Assembly: GCF_026626665.1 (NCBI RefSeq) | Contig: NZ_JAPNKE010000002.1 | Location: forward strand, 4,689,168 to 4,753,167 | DNA: 64,000 bases | Source of the DNA: Nannocystis pusilla | Lineage (GTDB): Bacteria; Myxococcota_A; Polyangia; Nannocystales; Nannocystaceae | Direction of reading: 5' to 3' | In this document: positions 1 through 9,163 of the stretch, one piece after another | Position numbering within the stretch: position 1 is the stretch's first letter | Layout of the letters: each line of letters starts with the position of its first letter | Notes under the pieces: generated by a model | Seen by the model: the letters and a program-made list of their open reading frames with translations, nothing else | Told to the model about the DNA's origin: nothing | Database searches by the model: none | Made by a program: the position numbers and the translations under genes

Positions 1-1127
1 CCGCCACGCAGGCCCTGGCCCCCGCCGGCACCGCCCGGTCGCCGCCGCGCACGCTCGCGCGCACGACCTCGCCGTCGCCGGCCACCACCAGGCTGCCGGT
101 CAGCGCGGTGCGCCGGCCGACGCCGATCGTGACATGCCCCAAAAGACAGGCCAAAAGCCGCGGCTCGCGCATCAGCGCCCGCGCCTGCGCGGCGATCTTG
201 CGCCGCCGCTCGGCCGCCTCGCCGTCGGCCTGCGCCACGGGCACCCACAACGACTCGCCGCCGCTCGCAGGCTGGGCCGCCTCGCCGCCGACGGGCGCGC
301 CCGAACCATCGACCTCGGCCCCGCGCCACTCCACCCCGCCGCCCGAACCCGTGCCCGCCGCTCCACCCGCAGCAGTCGCCCCGCGCCGCTCCACCTCGCC
401 CGAGCCCGTGCCCGCAGCTCCCAGCTCCGTGCCTGCCGCCCCGCGCCACTCCACGACACCGCCCGAGCCCGCGCCCGCAACTCCCGGCCCCGTGCCCGCC
501 GCCCCGCGCCACTCCACCCCGACGCCCGGGCCCGGGCCCGCAGCTCCACCCGGCTCGCCGCTCGCGCCCATGGCCCCGGGGTCCGCACCCGGCCCCGCGC
601 CACCGGCGATGTCCCCGGCCCCGTTCCCGTCGTTCGAACCGCCCATGCCCGCGCCAGCGAACGGGACCTGCGAAGCACCGCCCGCGCCCCCTCACCGCCG
701 CGCGCCGCCCCTGGCTCACCTGTCTCTTCCGCCATGCGCGAAACGACATAAACCGAAGCACATGTCCCGACGAACATGGCCCCCAGGATCACCGCCGACG
801 TGCGCGGCGCCACCGACCGCCGCGCCCGCGAGCCGGCCCGCGCCATCGCGGCCGAGAGGCCGGGCGCGCGCCCTGGGTCGTCGACCCGCCCGCGCGCGGC
901 GCCTCGCGGATCGTCGACAGCCCCGCGTCGCTGTCGCCGGCCGAGATCGCCGGCGCCTGCGGGTCCGGGCCGCCGGAGTCGAGGTCCTCGTCGCCGCCGC
1001 CGGGCTGGCGCTCCGCTCGCGGCGCCGCCTCACGGTCCTCGTCGCCGCGCGACGATCGGCGCGCCTCATCGCCTCGGCGCGTCCACCCGCCGGTCGCGCC
1101 GGCCGTGCTGTCTCGCCACTCGGGCAT
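1..1127 (-). CDS. AgmX/PglI-like transmembrane protein (partial, two frameshifts)
   Basis: The gene reads leftward and runs off the window, so its last residues are missing. From the ATG at 1127 about 85 residues are polar and rich in D, E, R and G. Bases about 830-740 encode one transmembrane segment (VILGAMFVGTCASVYVV). Bases about 650-270 encode a Gly/Ala/Ser linker with repeated EWRGAAGTG-like units. Bases about 230-1 encode a charged helix and then LLACLLGHV, LTGSLVVAGDGEVV and RACV. This order (TM, flexible linker, small beta domain between two Cys) fits the C-terminal domain of AgmX/PglI proteins, which are energy-coupling or motility-linked envelope proteins in myxobacteria. The frame changes near 865 and 685, probably through single-base assembly errors. 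A 14-bp repeat array lies in the TM-coding stretch. The family call rests on pattern only. Confidence 0.5.
719..788. repeat. 14-bp repeat array, 5 units, inside the TM-coding region
   Basis: Core tetramers fall at 719 (CCTG), 733 (CATG), 747 (CATA), 761 (CATG) and 775 (CATG), each exactly 14 bases apart. The array overlaps the segment of the AgmX-like gene that encodes its membrane helix. Confidence 0.8.
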
Positions 1128-1208
1128 CGTGCCGAATATACACGCCTGGCGAGCGGGACGCGCGCAGGCGCGCATCGCGGCAATTGCTGCTACCCTCCGC
1201 GCCGCGAC

Positions 1209-2763
1209 ATGCCCGTCGAGCTCCACTTCGATCACGGCACGCTCGTCGTCCTCGGCGTCCCCGACGGCGACGCGCGGCTGGCTGCGCTCGTGAGCCTCGA
1301 CCGCCGCACCGGCACGCACCGCGCACCTGCGCACCGGTACCGCGCGATCGTCTCGCATCTTCACAACGCCCACATTCCTTACGTCGACAAAGCTCGCATC
1401 TACGATCGCCTCGATCTCGCGCTGTCGGGCCCGCTCGAGCCGTTCCCGCACCAGCGTGACGCGCTGGCCGCGTGGCGGGCCGCCGGCGGCGTCGGGGTGG
1501 TCGAGCTGCCCACGGGCGCGGGCAAGACGATCCTCGCCGTCCTCGCCATCGTCCACACCGGCCGGCCCGCGCTGATCGTCGTGCCCACCATCGATCTCAT
1601 GCTGCAGTGGCAGCAGGTGCTGGGCCACTGGCTGCAGCGGCCGATCGGCATGCTCGGCGGCGGCAACAGCGAGGCGCGCGAGATCACCGTCACCACCTAC
1701 GACTCGGCCGCCGCCCAGACCGAGTTCCACGGCAACCGCCACGGCCTCCTCGTGTGCGACGAGTGCCATCACCTGCCCGCGCCGGCCTACCGCTTCATCG
1801 CCCAGGGCTGCCTGGCCCCGTTCCGCCTCGGCCTCACCGCCACCTTCGAGCGCCCCGACGGCCTCCACAGCGTCGCCGCCGATCTGCTCGGCCCCGTGTG
1901 TTACCGGGCCAACATCGACGAGCTCGAGGGCGACTACCTCGCGCCCTACGAGGTCAAGTCGCTGGCGGTCGCGCTGACCGAGGAAGAGCAGGGCCGCTAC
2001 GACGAGGCGCGCGCTCTACATCGACTTCCTGCGCGGCAGCGGCGTCAGCCTCGACCGCCCGGGCGGGTGGGCCCAGTTCATCGCCGTGTGCCACCGCAGC
2101 GAGGACGGCCGGCAGGCGTTCGCCGCCTACCGCGAGCAGAAGCGGATCGCCTTCACCGCCGAGGCCAAGATCGAGGCCCTGTGGCGCCTGCTCCTGCGTC
2201 ACCGCCGCGACCGGATCCTCGTGTTCACCGAGGACAACGACACCGTCCACCGCCTGTCGCGCCTGTTCCTCCTGCCCGTCATCACCCACCAGACCCCGCC
2301 GAAGGAGCGCGTCTCGCTGCTGGCCCAGTTCGCCTCCGGCGCGCTGCCGGTGCTGCTCACCTCGAAGGTCCTCAACGAGGGCGTCGACGTGCCCGACGCC
2401 AACGTCGGCATCATCCTGTCCGGCAGCGGCTCGGTCCGCGAGCACGTCCAGCGCCTCGGGCGGATCTTGCGCAAGAAAGAGGGCAAGCGCGCGACCCTCT
2501 ACGAGCTGTGCACCGCCGTCGCCGCCGAGCACGGCGTCAGCGAGCGCCGCCGCCAGCACCGCGCCTACCAGAAGGAGCCCCAGCCCCGCCGCGGCCCCGC
2601 CGCCCTTCGGCCAGGCCCGATCGACCAGGTCCCCAGCGACATGTCCGAGCCGACAGGTCCCGAAGAGCATGTCCCCGGCGACATGTCCGAAGCGCCCGGC
2701 CCCTCGCCCCGCGCCCGCGGCCCTCGGGCCCGCGCCGCGTCCCCCGCGGAGGACGAATGCTGA
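1209..2763 (+). CDS. XPB/Ssl2-type superfamily 2 DNA helicase (one frameshift)
   Basis: DEAD-like helicase of the archaeal/bacterial XPB type. An N-terminal region of about 85 residues resembles the small damage-recognition domain of archaeal XPB. It is followed by motif I (PTGAGKT, about residue 102), motif II (DECH, about 182) and motif III (LTATFERPDG, about 211). The second RecA domain has RDRILVFTEDND, the segment LTSKVLNEGVDVPDAN and motif VI (QRLGRILRKK). The last 60 residues are Pro-rich and encoded by a 14-bp repeat array. The frame shifts near 2010-2013, in a GCGCGC run with one extra base; both sides are clearly the same protein. The Bax1-type nuclease gene follows directly, which is the usual partner in Archaea. 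Likely role: unwinding in DNA repair. Confidence 0.9.
2612..2695. repeat. 14-bp repeat array, 6 units, in the helicase 3' end
   Basis: Cores at 2612, 2626, 2640, 2654, 2668 and 2682 (CAGG, CAGG, CATG, CAGG, CATG, CATG), exactly 14 bases apart. The array is translated as a Pro/Glu/Gly-rich tail (VPSDMSEPTGPEEHVPGD) and appears to be an addition beyond the conserved helicase fold. Confidence 0.85.
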
Positions 2764-2938
2764 CCCGCGACCTCCCGCGCGCAGCGCTGCGCCTGCCCGT
2801 GCCGCGCGGCCGCACGCCGACCGGCGACCTCCCGCGCGCATCGCTACGCATCCTCGGCTCGCGCGGCCGCACCCCGACCCGCGACCTCCCGCGTCCCGCC
2901 CGCCCGTCCGACGAAACGCATGCTGACCCGCGACCTCC
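2757..2938 (+). repeat. Degenerate direct repeats built from the start of the DUF790 gene
   Basis: The 19 bases beginning ATGCTGACCCGCGACCTCC occur at 2757, overlapping the helicase stop codon, and again at 2920 as the start of the nuclease gene. Between them lie two more copies of the CGACCTCCCGCG core (near 2829 and 2882) in imperfect units of roughly 55-65 bases with shared GCGCGGCCGCAC segments. The first ATG is in a different frame from the real start at 2920. The layout suggests that the original start overlapped the helicase stop and was later displaced by local duplication. Confidence 0.6.
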
Positions 2939-4124
2939 TCGTCTACCGCCGGGTCAAGGGCATCCGCCTGCGCCCCACCTTCGTCGACCCCGACGACGAC
3001 GATCACATCGCCACCGCCGGCGCCTTGATCGAGCTCCTCACCCACGCCGCCGGCGAGCCGCGCGGGGCCGTCGACGAGGCGGCCGACGCCATCTGCGGCG
3101 AAGCCCGCAAGGTCAAGGTCGCGCGCGGCCTCTACAAGCTGCTCACCGACCGCTGCGAGTGGGACGACCCCGGCGACACCGCCATGGAGCTGCGGGCCGC
3201 CGCCTTCGCCCGCAGCGCCGCGGTCCTCCGCGACCTGTCCGAAGAGTCATCCCTGTCCGACTACCTGGCCGCCGTCGCCGCCGGCCTGCCGCGGCCGCTC
3301 GCCGACGTGCGGGCCCACCTCTACGACGACCTCGCCGAGCACCGGCGCCTCCTGTCGGCCAAGCTGCCGAGCCCGGCCGCCCTGCTGGCCCGCTACAACC
3401 TCGCGCTGGCCCAGGGCCTCGTGCTCTACGCCGGCAGCCTCGACGTCCGCGCCCCGAGCCCCGGCCCGCTCGAGCTGCGCAAGCTGCTGCGCTGGCTCCG
3501 CTTCTCGCGCCTGGTCGCCGAAGTGCGGCGCGACGGCGACGGCTGGCACCTGCGCATCGAGGGCCCGGCCGCGCAGCTCGACATGCAGAAGAAGTACGGC
3601 CTGCAGCTCGCCACCTTCCTCGGCGCCGTGCCGGTGCTCGGCAAGTTCACGGTCGAGGCCGACATCGACCTCCCGCGCCAGCCTCGCGCCCGGCTCTACC
3701 TCGACCACAAGGACCCGCTCAAGGCGCTCGACGACGGCCCGCTCGGCCACATCCCGCCGGAGATCGAGCTCGGCATGGCGAGCCTCGGCGACGCCCGCTG
3801 GACCCTCGACCCGATGCCCGAGCTGCGCCACGTCGGCGCCGCCGGCATGTGCGTGCCCGACTTCGCCCTCCGCGACGCCACCACCGGCAAGAGCGTCGCC
3901 GTCGAGCTGTTCCACCGCTGGCACCGCCACGCCCTCCTGCGCCGCCTCGACGAGCTGGCCGCCCGCCCCGACCCCCACTTCCTCGTCGGCGTCGACCTCA
4001 GCCTCGCCAAGGACGACGCCCTCGCCGCCCGCCTCGCCACCGCCCCCCAGGTCTTCACATTCAACAATTTCCGACCTGGAAGCGCCTGGCACCGCTGCTC
4101 GAGCCGCTCGGCAACCTGCTCTGA
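2920..4124 (+). CDS. Bax1-type nuclease, DUF790 family (one frameshift near the end)
   Basis: About 400 residues of the DUF790 family, whose archaeal member Bax1 binds XPB and cuts DNA at bubble structures. The N-terminal half (MLTRDLLVYRRVKGIRLRP, then helices) matches the family. The C-terminal third carries a PD-(D/E)xK-like nuclease core: CVPDFALRD, then VAVELFHRW, then FLVGVDLSLAKD. The final VFTFNNF-PTWKRLAPLLEP needs a frame change near 4068, where one base seems to be missing; the stop is then the TGA at 4122-4124. It directly follows the XPB-type helicase on the same strand, so the two probably form a helicase-nuclease repair pair. Start chosen at 2920 because the conserved N-terminus begins there. 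Confidence 0.85.
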
Positions 4125-4211
4125 AGGCCAGGTCACATGCCCGCGGGGACATGTCCCCGCGGACAGCGTCATCCGTTCGCGGTCCCGCCCGGATCGCATG
4201 TCCGAGCGGTC
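4115..4211. repeat. 14-bp repeat array after the nuclease stop codon
   Basis: Cores at 4115 (CCTG) and 4129 (CAGG), then a half-step to 4136 (CATG), then 4150 (CATG) and 4164 (CAGC). A further pair at 4170 (CATC) and 4198 (CATG) is 28 bases apart. The first units overlap the last codons of the DUF790 gene. Confidence 0.75.
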
Positions 4212-4290
4212 ACCTCGACGACCGAAGCCTGCGGCGCTCACCTGCCCGAGGACGTCGCCTCGCTCCCGGCTCCGCGCCCGACGTCCCGTC

Positions 4291-4636
4291 CTCACCTGCC
4301 CGAGAGGCCATCTCGGCTCCGACCGCACGGCGCTCCGCGTGCGCATCGTCCCGCCCTAACCTGCCCGAAAGGCCATCTCGGCTCCGACCGCACGGCGCTC
4401 CGCGTGCGCATCGTCCCGCCCTCACCTGCCCGAAAGGCCATCTCGGCTCCGACCGCAGGACGCTCCGCGTGCGCATCGTCCCGCCCTCACCTGCCCGAAA
4501 GGCCATCTCGGCTCCGACCGCAGGGCGCTCCGCGTGCGCGCCGTCCCGCCCTCACCTGCCCGAAAGGCCATCTCGGCTCCGACCGCAGGGCGCTCCGCGT
4601 GCGCGTCGTCCCGCCCTCACCTGCCCGAAAGGACAT
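4291..4636 (+). repeat. 65-bp tandem repeat, five full copies plus a partial
   Basis: The segment ACCTGCCCGA recurs at 4294, 4359, 4424, 4489, 4554 and 4619, exactly 65 bases apart, and the copies differ at only a few positions. Each copy contains a CCTG and a CATC core 14 bases apart, so it carries one pair of the 14-bp family. A diverged copy starts near 4240. All frames are open across parts of it, but the peptides are repetitive and look non-genic. Together with the array before it, it fills the 559-base gap between the nuclease and the MarR gene. Confidence 0.9.
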
Positions 4637-4683
4637 CTCCAGCGCCGCCGCGCTCCCGGCTCGCGCCTCGCGCGATCGCTCGC

Positions 4684-5153
4684 TCACTCTTGCGAGTCGA
4701 GGTTGTCGCGGACCATCTCCGTGGTGCGCGCGATCGCCTCGATCTCCTGGGGCGAGAACCCGGCGAACGCGCGGTCGAGCAGCGCGTTCGACACCTCGAG
4801 CAGCTTCGGCAGGGCCGCGTAGGCCCGGCGGGTCGGCCTCACCAGGATGGCGCGGCTGTCGGCGGGGTCGGACGTGCGCTCGACCCAGCCCACGCCTTCG
4901 AGCGCGCGCACGAAGCGGCCGACCGTCACCTCCGACAGGCCCATCAGGTTCGCCAGCGGCGGGCGGTCAGCGGCGCGCGCTCTTGAAACAGGTGGATGAG
5001 CACGCCGAGCTGCGCCGGCGTCACCTCCTGGAGCCCCGACTCGACCAGCAGGTCCGCGACCTTGCGCTCGAGCTCGCGGTGGATCCGCGAGAGGTTGAGG
5101 TACGCCTCGCTCTGCAGCCGCCGCAGGCGCAGCTCGGACCCGGTCGTCGCCAT
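4684..5153 (-). CDS. MarR-family transcriptional regulator (one frameshift)
   Basis: About 155 residues: an N-terminal dimerisation helix (LSRIHRELERKVADLLVESG), TPAQLGVLIHLFQ as the first winged-helix segment, then LANLMGLSEVTVGRFVRALEGVGWVERTSDPADSR as recognition helix and wing (the DxR wing motif is present). It ends in a long C-terminal helix pair. The frame breaks near 4970, between RAPLTA and LANLMG, in a GC-rich run; both halves match one MarR protein. It is divergent from the secreted Cys-repeat gene, and a small inverted repeat lies in the shared upstream region. Ligand unknown. Confidence 0.85.
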
Positions 5154-5225
5154 CGACCGCGCTTTCTACCAGAGCCGCGGCGCCGCAGGCTGCGCGTCCG
5201 ATCGTCATCGTCGGCGCGCGCTGGC

Positions 5226-5238
5226 TGACAAAATGTCA
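5226..5238. promoter_or_regulatory. Possible operator, TGACA-AAA-TGTCA inverted repeat
   Basis: A perfect 5-bp inverted repeat with a 3-bp centre lies about 75 bases upstream of the MarR start and about 107 bases upstream of the divergent secreted-protein start. MarR proteins usually bind short dyads in such divergent regions and control their own gene. Assignment is by position and symmetry only. Confidence 0.3.
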
Positions 5239-5344
5239 CGCGCGCACGGCAGCCCGCGTGTGGCAAGCCGCGCCGCGCCAAACTCCCGCGAGGTCCTCGC
5301 ATGTGGCATCCTGGTTGCACAGCCGTCGAGCGCTGCTTCCGCCT

Positions 5345-7431
5345 ATGCGTCCGCACGACCTTTCGCGTCCTGCTGCCCTGTTCCTCGCCGGCTTGTGCGC
5401 CCTCGGGCCGCTCACCGCCGCCGCCCAGACCCCGCCCTCCGGCGGCACCGGCATGGGGCCCTCGCTCCCACCGGCAGACGCGTTCACGATCCAGTACTGG
5501 CTCACCGACCAGACCGGGAAGTTCATCCGTCCGCTGACGGAGAAGTACTTCACCCAGTTCATCAACCGGGCCCGCTGCGAGTGCGGGCAGCAGATCGGCG
5601 TCATCGTCCGCCTCAAGAAGACGATGGCGGCCTACTCTGTGACCGAGCAGCTGCAGAGCTTCGTCGGCTCGCAATGCGCGACGGCCGAGACCTCGCTGGC
5701 GGGCCAGTTCCGCCGCTGCGCGCAGCTGGGTGCCGAGCTGGTGCCGACCTATCAGCAGGGCATCACGACCTCGTTCCACCCGATCTGGCTGGCCAACGGT
5801 GTCAACCCCGACACGCCCTCGCGCCACCCGAGCGAGGCGTTTACCGCCGGCAAGTGCGACGCCAACGTCACCGGCGAGGCGGGCGTGGTTGTGCGCACCC
5901 GGCCAGAACTCGATGCCCAACTGCCAGGCCGACGAGTTCTTCATCCAGGGCGCGCAGAACATCAACCTCCCGAGCAAGACCGGGGGCATCAAGTTCGACT
6001 TCCAGCCGCCGCTGCTCAAGGTCACCGACATCAAGGCCGAGTCGGGCGACGGCGCCGTCGTCCTCAGCTGGCAGACCGGCTCCGGCGATATCAACGGCTT
6101 CCGCGTGCTGTGCGAGGACGCGGCGACCGGCCAGCCGGTCACTGGCCGCACACAGACACCGCCCGACCCTTACGCAATCCCGAACGGCCAGTACTTCTAC
6201 ACCAAGGATAATCTGTGCCCGAACGGCCCCTTCAGCACCTTCAACAGCGGCGAGGACAACCCGCTCGAGCCGCCAGGCACCACCGACACCGACGGCATCG
6301 AAACCACCGGCGGTGACACCGGCGCTGACACCGGCGATACGGTCGAGAACACCGACTGCGGCAACGAGATCATCGAGGCCGGCGAGGAGTGCGACGACGG
6401 CGACGCCAACGCCGACGACGCGGCGTGCGGCAGCGACTGCACCCGCAGCTTCTGCGGCGACGGTCGAGTCCAGGCCGACGTCGAGGAGTGCGACGATGGC
6501 AACGACGAGGACGGCGACGGCTGCACGAACGCCTGCAAGAACGCCGCCTGCGGCGACGGCAGCCTCTGGGTCGGCATGGAGACCTGCGACATGGGCGCCC
6601 TCAACGCCGACGGCGGTGCATCCCCGTGCAACACGAATTGCGAGGTCGTCGACTGCGCCAACATGATGAACGGCTGCCCCGAGTGCGGCGACGGCGTGGA
6701 GGTCGCTCCCAATTGCGATGATGGCCCGCTGAACTCCAACAACGCCACTTGCAAGAGTGACTGCACGTGGAACGTGTGCGGCGACGGCTTCGTGCTCAGC
6801 GACCCCCTGGACGGCGGCGTCCTGGAGGAGTGCGACGACGGCAACGACGACACCACCGACGCCTGCACCGAGGAGTGCCTGCGCGCCTTCTGCGGCGACG
6901 GCTTCGTGTGGGACGGCGTCGAGGAGTGCGACGACGGCAACACCGTCGACGACGACGACTGCGCCAACAACTGCCGCGAGCCCGCCTGCGGCGACAACAT
7001 CGTCCAGGCCGGCGAGGAGTGCGACAACGGCGTCAACAACAACGACGTCGAGCTGCAGCGGCGAGTGCAAGTTCACGGCCAGCCCGGGCATGCTGAACCT
7101 CGACTGGCGCTACGTCTGCACCCCGCACATCTCGTTCAGCACCAAGAGCTACCGCATCGACGGGCTCGAGAACGGCAAGGAGTACAACTTCCTGCTCGTG
7201 CCCTACGACCTGATCGGCAACCCGGCGCCGGTCGACACCATCGTGCGCGGCATCCCGGTCGAGACCTACGACCTGTGGGAGCAATGCGACGAGGACGGCG
7301 GCATCTGCGGCGCCTCGGGTTATTGCAACGTCAGCGACGACTCGAGCGACGGCCTGGCCCTGTTCACCGCCCTCGCAGCGTTCGGCATCGGCGGCCTCGG
7401 CGTCGCCAACCGGAGAAGGAACCGCGCGTGA
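5345..7431 (+). CDS. Secreted Cys-repeat (DUF4215-type) protein with C-terminal anchor (two frameshifts)
   Basis: A signal peptide (LFLAGLCALGPLTAAAQ) is followed by about 170 residues of unknown fold, a fibronectin-type III-like segment (VTDIKAESGDGAVVLSWQ) and a TTGGDTGADTGDT linker. Seven Cys-rich repeats of the EECDDGN type (myxobacterial DUF4215 repeats) come next. A second beta-rich segment (SYRIDGLENGKEYNFLLVPYD) leads to a C-terminal hydrophobic helix with an RRRNRA tail, as in surface-anchored myxobacterial proteins. The frame changes near 5895 and near 7050. The stop overlaps the GTG start of the next gene (GTGA), so the two are coupled. Probably a cell-surface protein; the partner is the barrel protein downstream. 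Confidence 0.75.
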
Positions 7432-8499
7432 TCGCCCTCGCCTTGACCCTGGTCGCCGCCCCCGCGCCGGCCGACATGACGATCACCGGCGACGCCGGCA
7501 CCACCCCACCGCCGGCCGACACCGGCACCGTCCCGCCTGCGCCCCCTGGCCCCGAGGCCAGCCCGCCTCCGAGCGGCACCACCACCACCGAGACCCGCCA
7601 GGGCGACCTGATGGGCCCGCCCTACGGCTCGCGCGTCGGCGAGAAGCGCGAGGGCGAGGTGGCGGCCGATCGAGGGCCCGACCTACGAGAAGCAGCCGGT
7701 CCCGAGCGAGTCCGCCGTCGTCGGCCAGAGCAACCCCGACCTCACCGACAGCCTGAAGAAGAAGCAGGCCCCGCTGACCGCCGAGAGCAGGCAGCGGTTC
7801 GCGCTCGAGGTCAAGATGGGCACCTATCTGCCCGACGTCGACCGCAACTGGAGCGGTGAGGGCTACGGCCCCTACGCCAAGATCTTCGGCGAGACCGACA
7901 ACGACGGCGTCACCATCGGCCAGCCCAAGAAGAGCATCTACGGCGGCCTCGCCTTCGAGTGGCAGATCACCAAGAAGCTGGCCGGCCCGATCGGCATCGG
8001 CGTGCAGTGGACCATGGCCCGCGACAAGGCCCAGGCCCCGCTGGCCGAGCCGCCGGACGAGGGCTACACCCGCAGCCGCGCCGACACCGTCCGCTTCACG
8101 GTCATGCCGATCGCCCTGCAGGCGGTCTACCGCTTCGAGCTCCTGGCCGACAAGGTCCGCTGGGCCCCGTTCGTCCCCTACGTCAAGGCGGGCGTCGCCT
8201 ACGGCTTCTGGTGGACCAAGAACGGCAGCGGCAAGATCGCCGTCCTGAAGGACGGCGATAACAACGTCGTCGACCGCGGCCGCGGCGGCGTGTGGGGCTA
8301 CCAGATCAACCTCGGCATGATGCTGCGGCTCGACTTCCTCGACCCCGGCACCGCCCGCACGTTCGACCGGATCTCCGGCATCAACCACACCTACCTGTTC
8401 GGCGAGTGGCAGCTGACACGCCTGTCCAACTTCGGCCGCAAGGACAGCATGAACCTCGGCGACAGCACCTGGATGGTCGGCCTGGCCGCGGAGTTCTGA
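7428..8499 (+). CDS. Outer-membrane beta-barrel protein, MXAN_2562-like (one frameshift)
   Basis: The GTG start overlaps the previous stop by GTGA. A short signal peptide (VIALALTLVAAPAPA) and a Pro/Thr-rich stretch lead into a barrel-like region of alternating strands: RFALEVKMGTYLPDVD, IYGGLAFEWQITKK, VRFTVMPIALQAVYRFELL, WAPFVPYVKAGVAYGFWW, GYQINLGMMLRLDFLD, HTYLFGEWQLTRL, and a C-terminal WMVGLAAEF with terminal Phe, typical of barrels recognised by the Bam machinery. The GINHTYLFGEW motif resembles the myxobacterial MXAN_2562 family. One extra base near 7667 breaks the frame. Probably works with the secreted Cys-repeat protein. Confidence 0.7.
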
Positions 8500-8503
8500 C
8501 GCA

Positions 8504-8587
8504 CCTGCGCGTCGGGACATGCTCGCGGGGACATAGCCTGATGGGCATGTCCCCTCGGACATGTCCCCTAATACAGCTCGCGCCGAC
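8504..8587. repeat. 14-bp repeat array, 6 units, between convergent genes
   Basis: Cores at 8504 (CCTG), 8518 (CATG), 8532 (CATA), 8546 (CATG), 8560 (CATG) and 8574 (CAGC), all 14 bases apart. The array begins five bases after the barrel stop codon and lies ahead of the end of the gene on the other strand. Its inverted symmetry could fold into hairpins on either RNA. Confidence 0.9.
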
Positions 8588-8630
8588 AGCCCCCGCCCGC
8601 CCGAAGGCCATTGACGACACCCTCCGCGGC

Positions 8631-9041
8631 TCAGCGGTACACGTGCCCCTGGGCCTGCAGCGCGCTCTCGATGCGCGTCAGCTCGCGCAGGAGCGCCTCC
8701 ATGCGCTGGTCCATCGGCGGGCGTCCGGGCGCCTTCACGTGGGCGCGCTCGAACGCCCCGTTCTCGGCCTCCATGACCCCGCGGATCGCCCCGGCGCCGG
8801 CCCCGAGCGACTCTAACTCCTGGCGCTCGTGCGGCTGCAGCCCGTCGATCATCGCCAGGTACAGGCCGACCTCGCGGCTCGCGTCGAGCAGGACCGCGTC
8901 GAACGCCTCGATGTCCTCGTCGGTGCGCATCAGGTCGGTGGCCAGGTGGTCGCGCACCGCCTGCAGCGGCGACTCGAGGAAGATCCGCAGCGTCCGCGTC
9001 TCGCGGGCCACGCGGGCCAGCGTCTCGCTCAGGTGGGCCAT
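8631..9041 (-). CDS. Small alpha-helical protein of unknown function
   Basis: 136 residues, predicted almost all helical (LARVARETRTLRIFLESPL; ALLRELTRIESALQAQ), with no motif I recognise. The upstream stretch 9042-9162 encodes, in another frame, an N-terminal membrane helix followed by a charged helix ending just before this ATG. This gene may therefore be the cytoplasmic part of one membrane-anchored coiled-coil protein broken by a one-base error. It lies downstream of the formate dehydrogenase gene on the same strand. Confidence 0.55.
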   Translation of the reverse strand: MAHLSETLARVARETRTLRIFLESPLQAVRDHLATDLMRTDEDIEAFDAVLLDASREVGLYLAMIDGLQPHERQELESLGAGAGAIRGVMEAENGAFERAHVKAPGRPPMDQRMEALLRELTRIESALQAQGHVYR

Positions 9042-9162
9042 GCAGCGGCTTCTCCTGGCCCGACTCGAGGTAGCGGCGGGCCGCCTCGTCGGCGCGGCGC
9101 AGGCGGACGAACCCGTAGCCGACCACCAGCACAGTCACTGCGGCGATGAAGAGCGTTTCCAT
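9042..9162 (-). CDS. Short membrane-helix segment, possibly the start of the next gene
   Basis: ATG at 9162 begins METLFIAAVTVLVVGYGFVR, a clear membrane helix, then LRRADEAARRYLESGQEK. The frame stays open but becomes nonsense at 9040, exactly where the helical protein ending at 8631 starts. Two readings remain: a two-gene overlap, or one membrane-anchored protein of about 175 residues with a frameshift here. The ATG at 9162 sits immediately beside the formate dehydrogenase stop at 9164, which suggests translational coupling. Confidence 0.45.
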
Positions 9163-9163
9163 C

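Noticed and set aside
108..4124. A 1,338-residue forward frame spanning the first 4 kb
   Set aside because: It passes through Pro/Arg-rich antisense sequence, then the helicase, then the wrong frame of the helicase end, and joins only the last codons of the nuclease. It is a chance open frame of GC-rich DNA, not a fusion protein.
4291..4636. CRISPR array
   Set aside because: The 65-bp units are contiguous copies with no unique spacers and no cas genes nearby.
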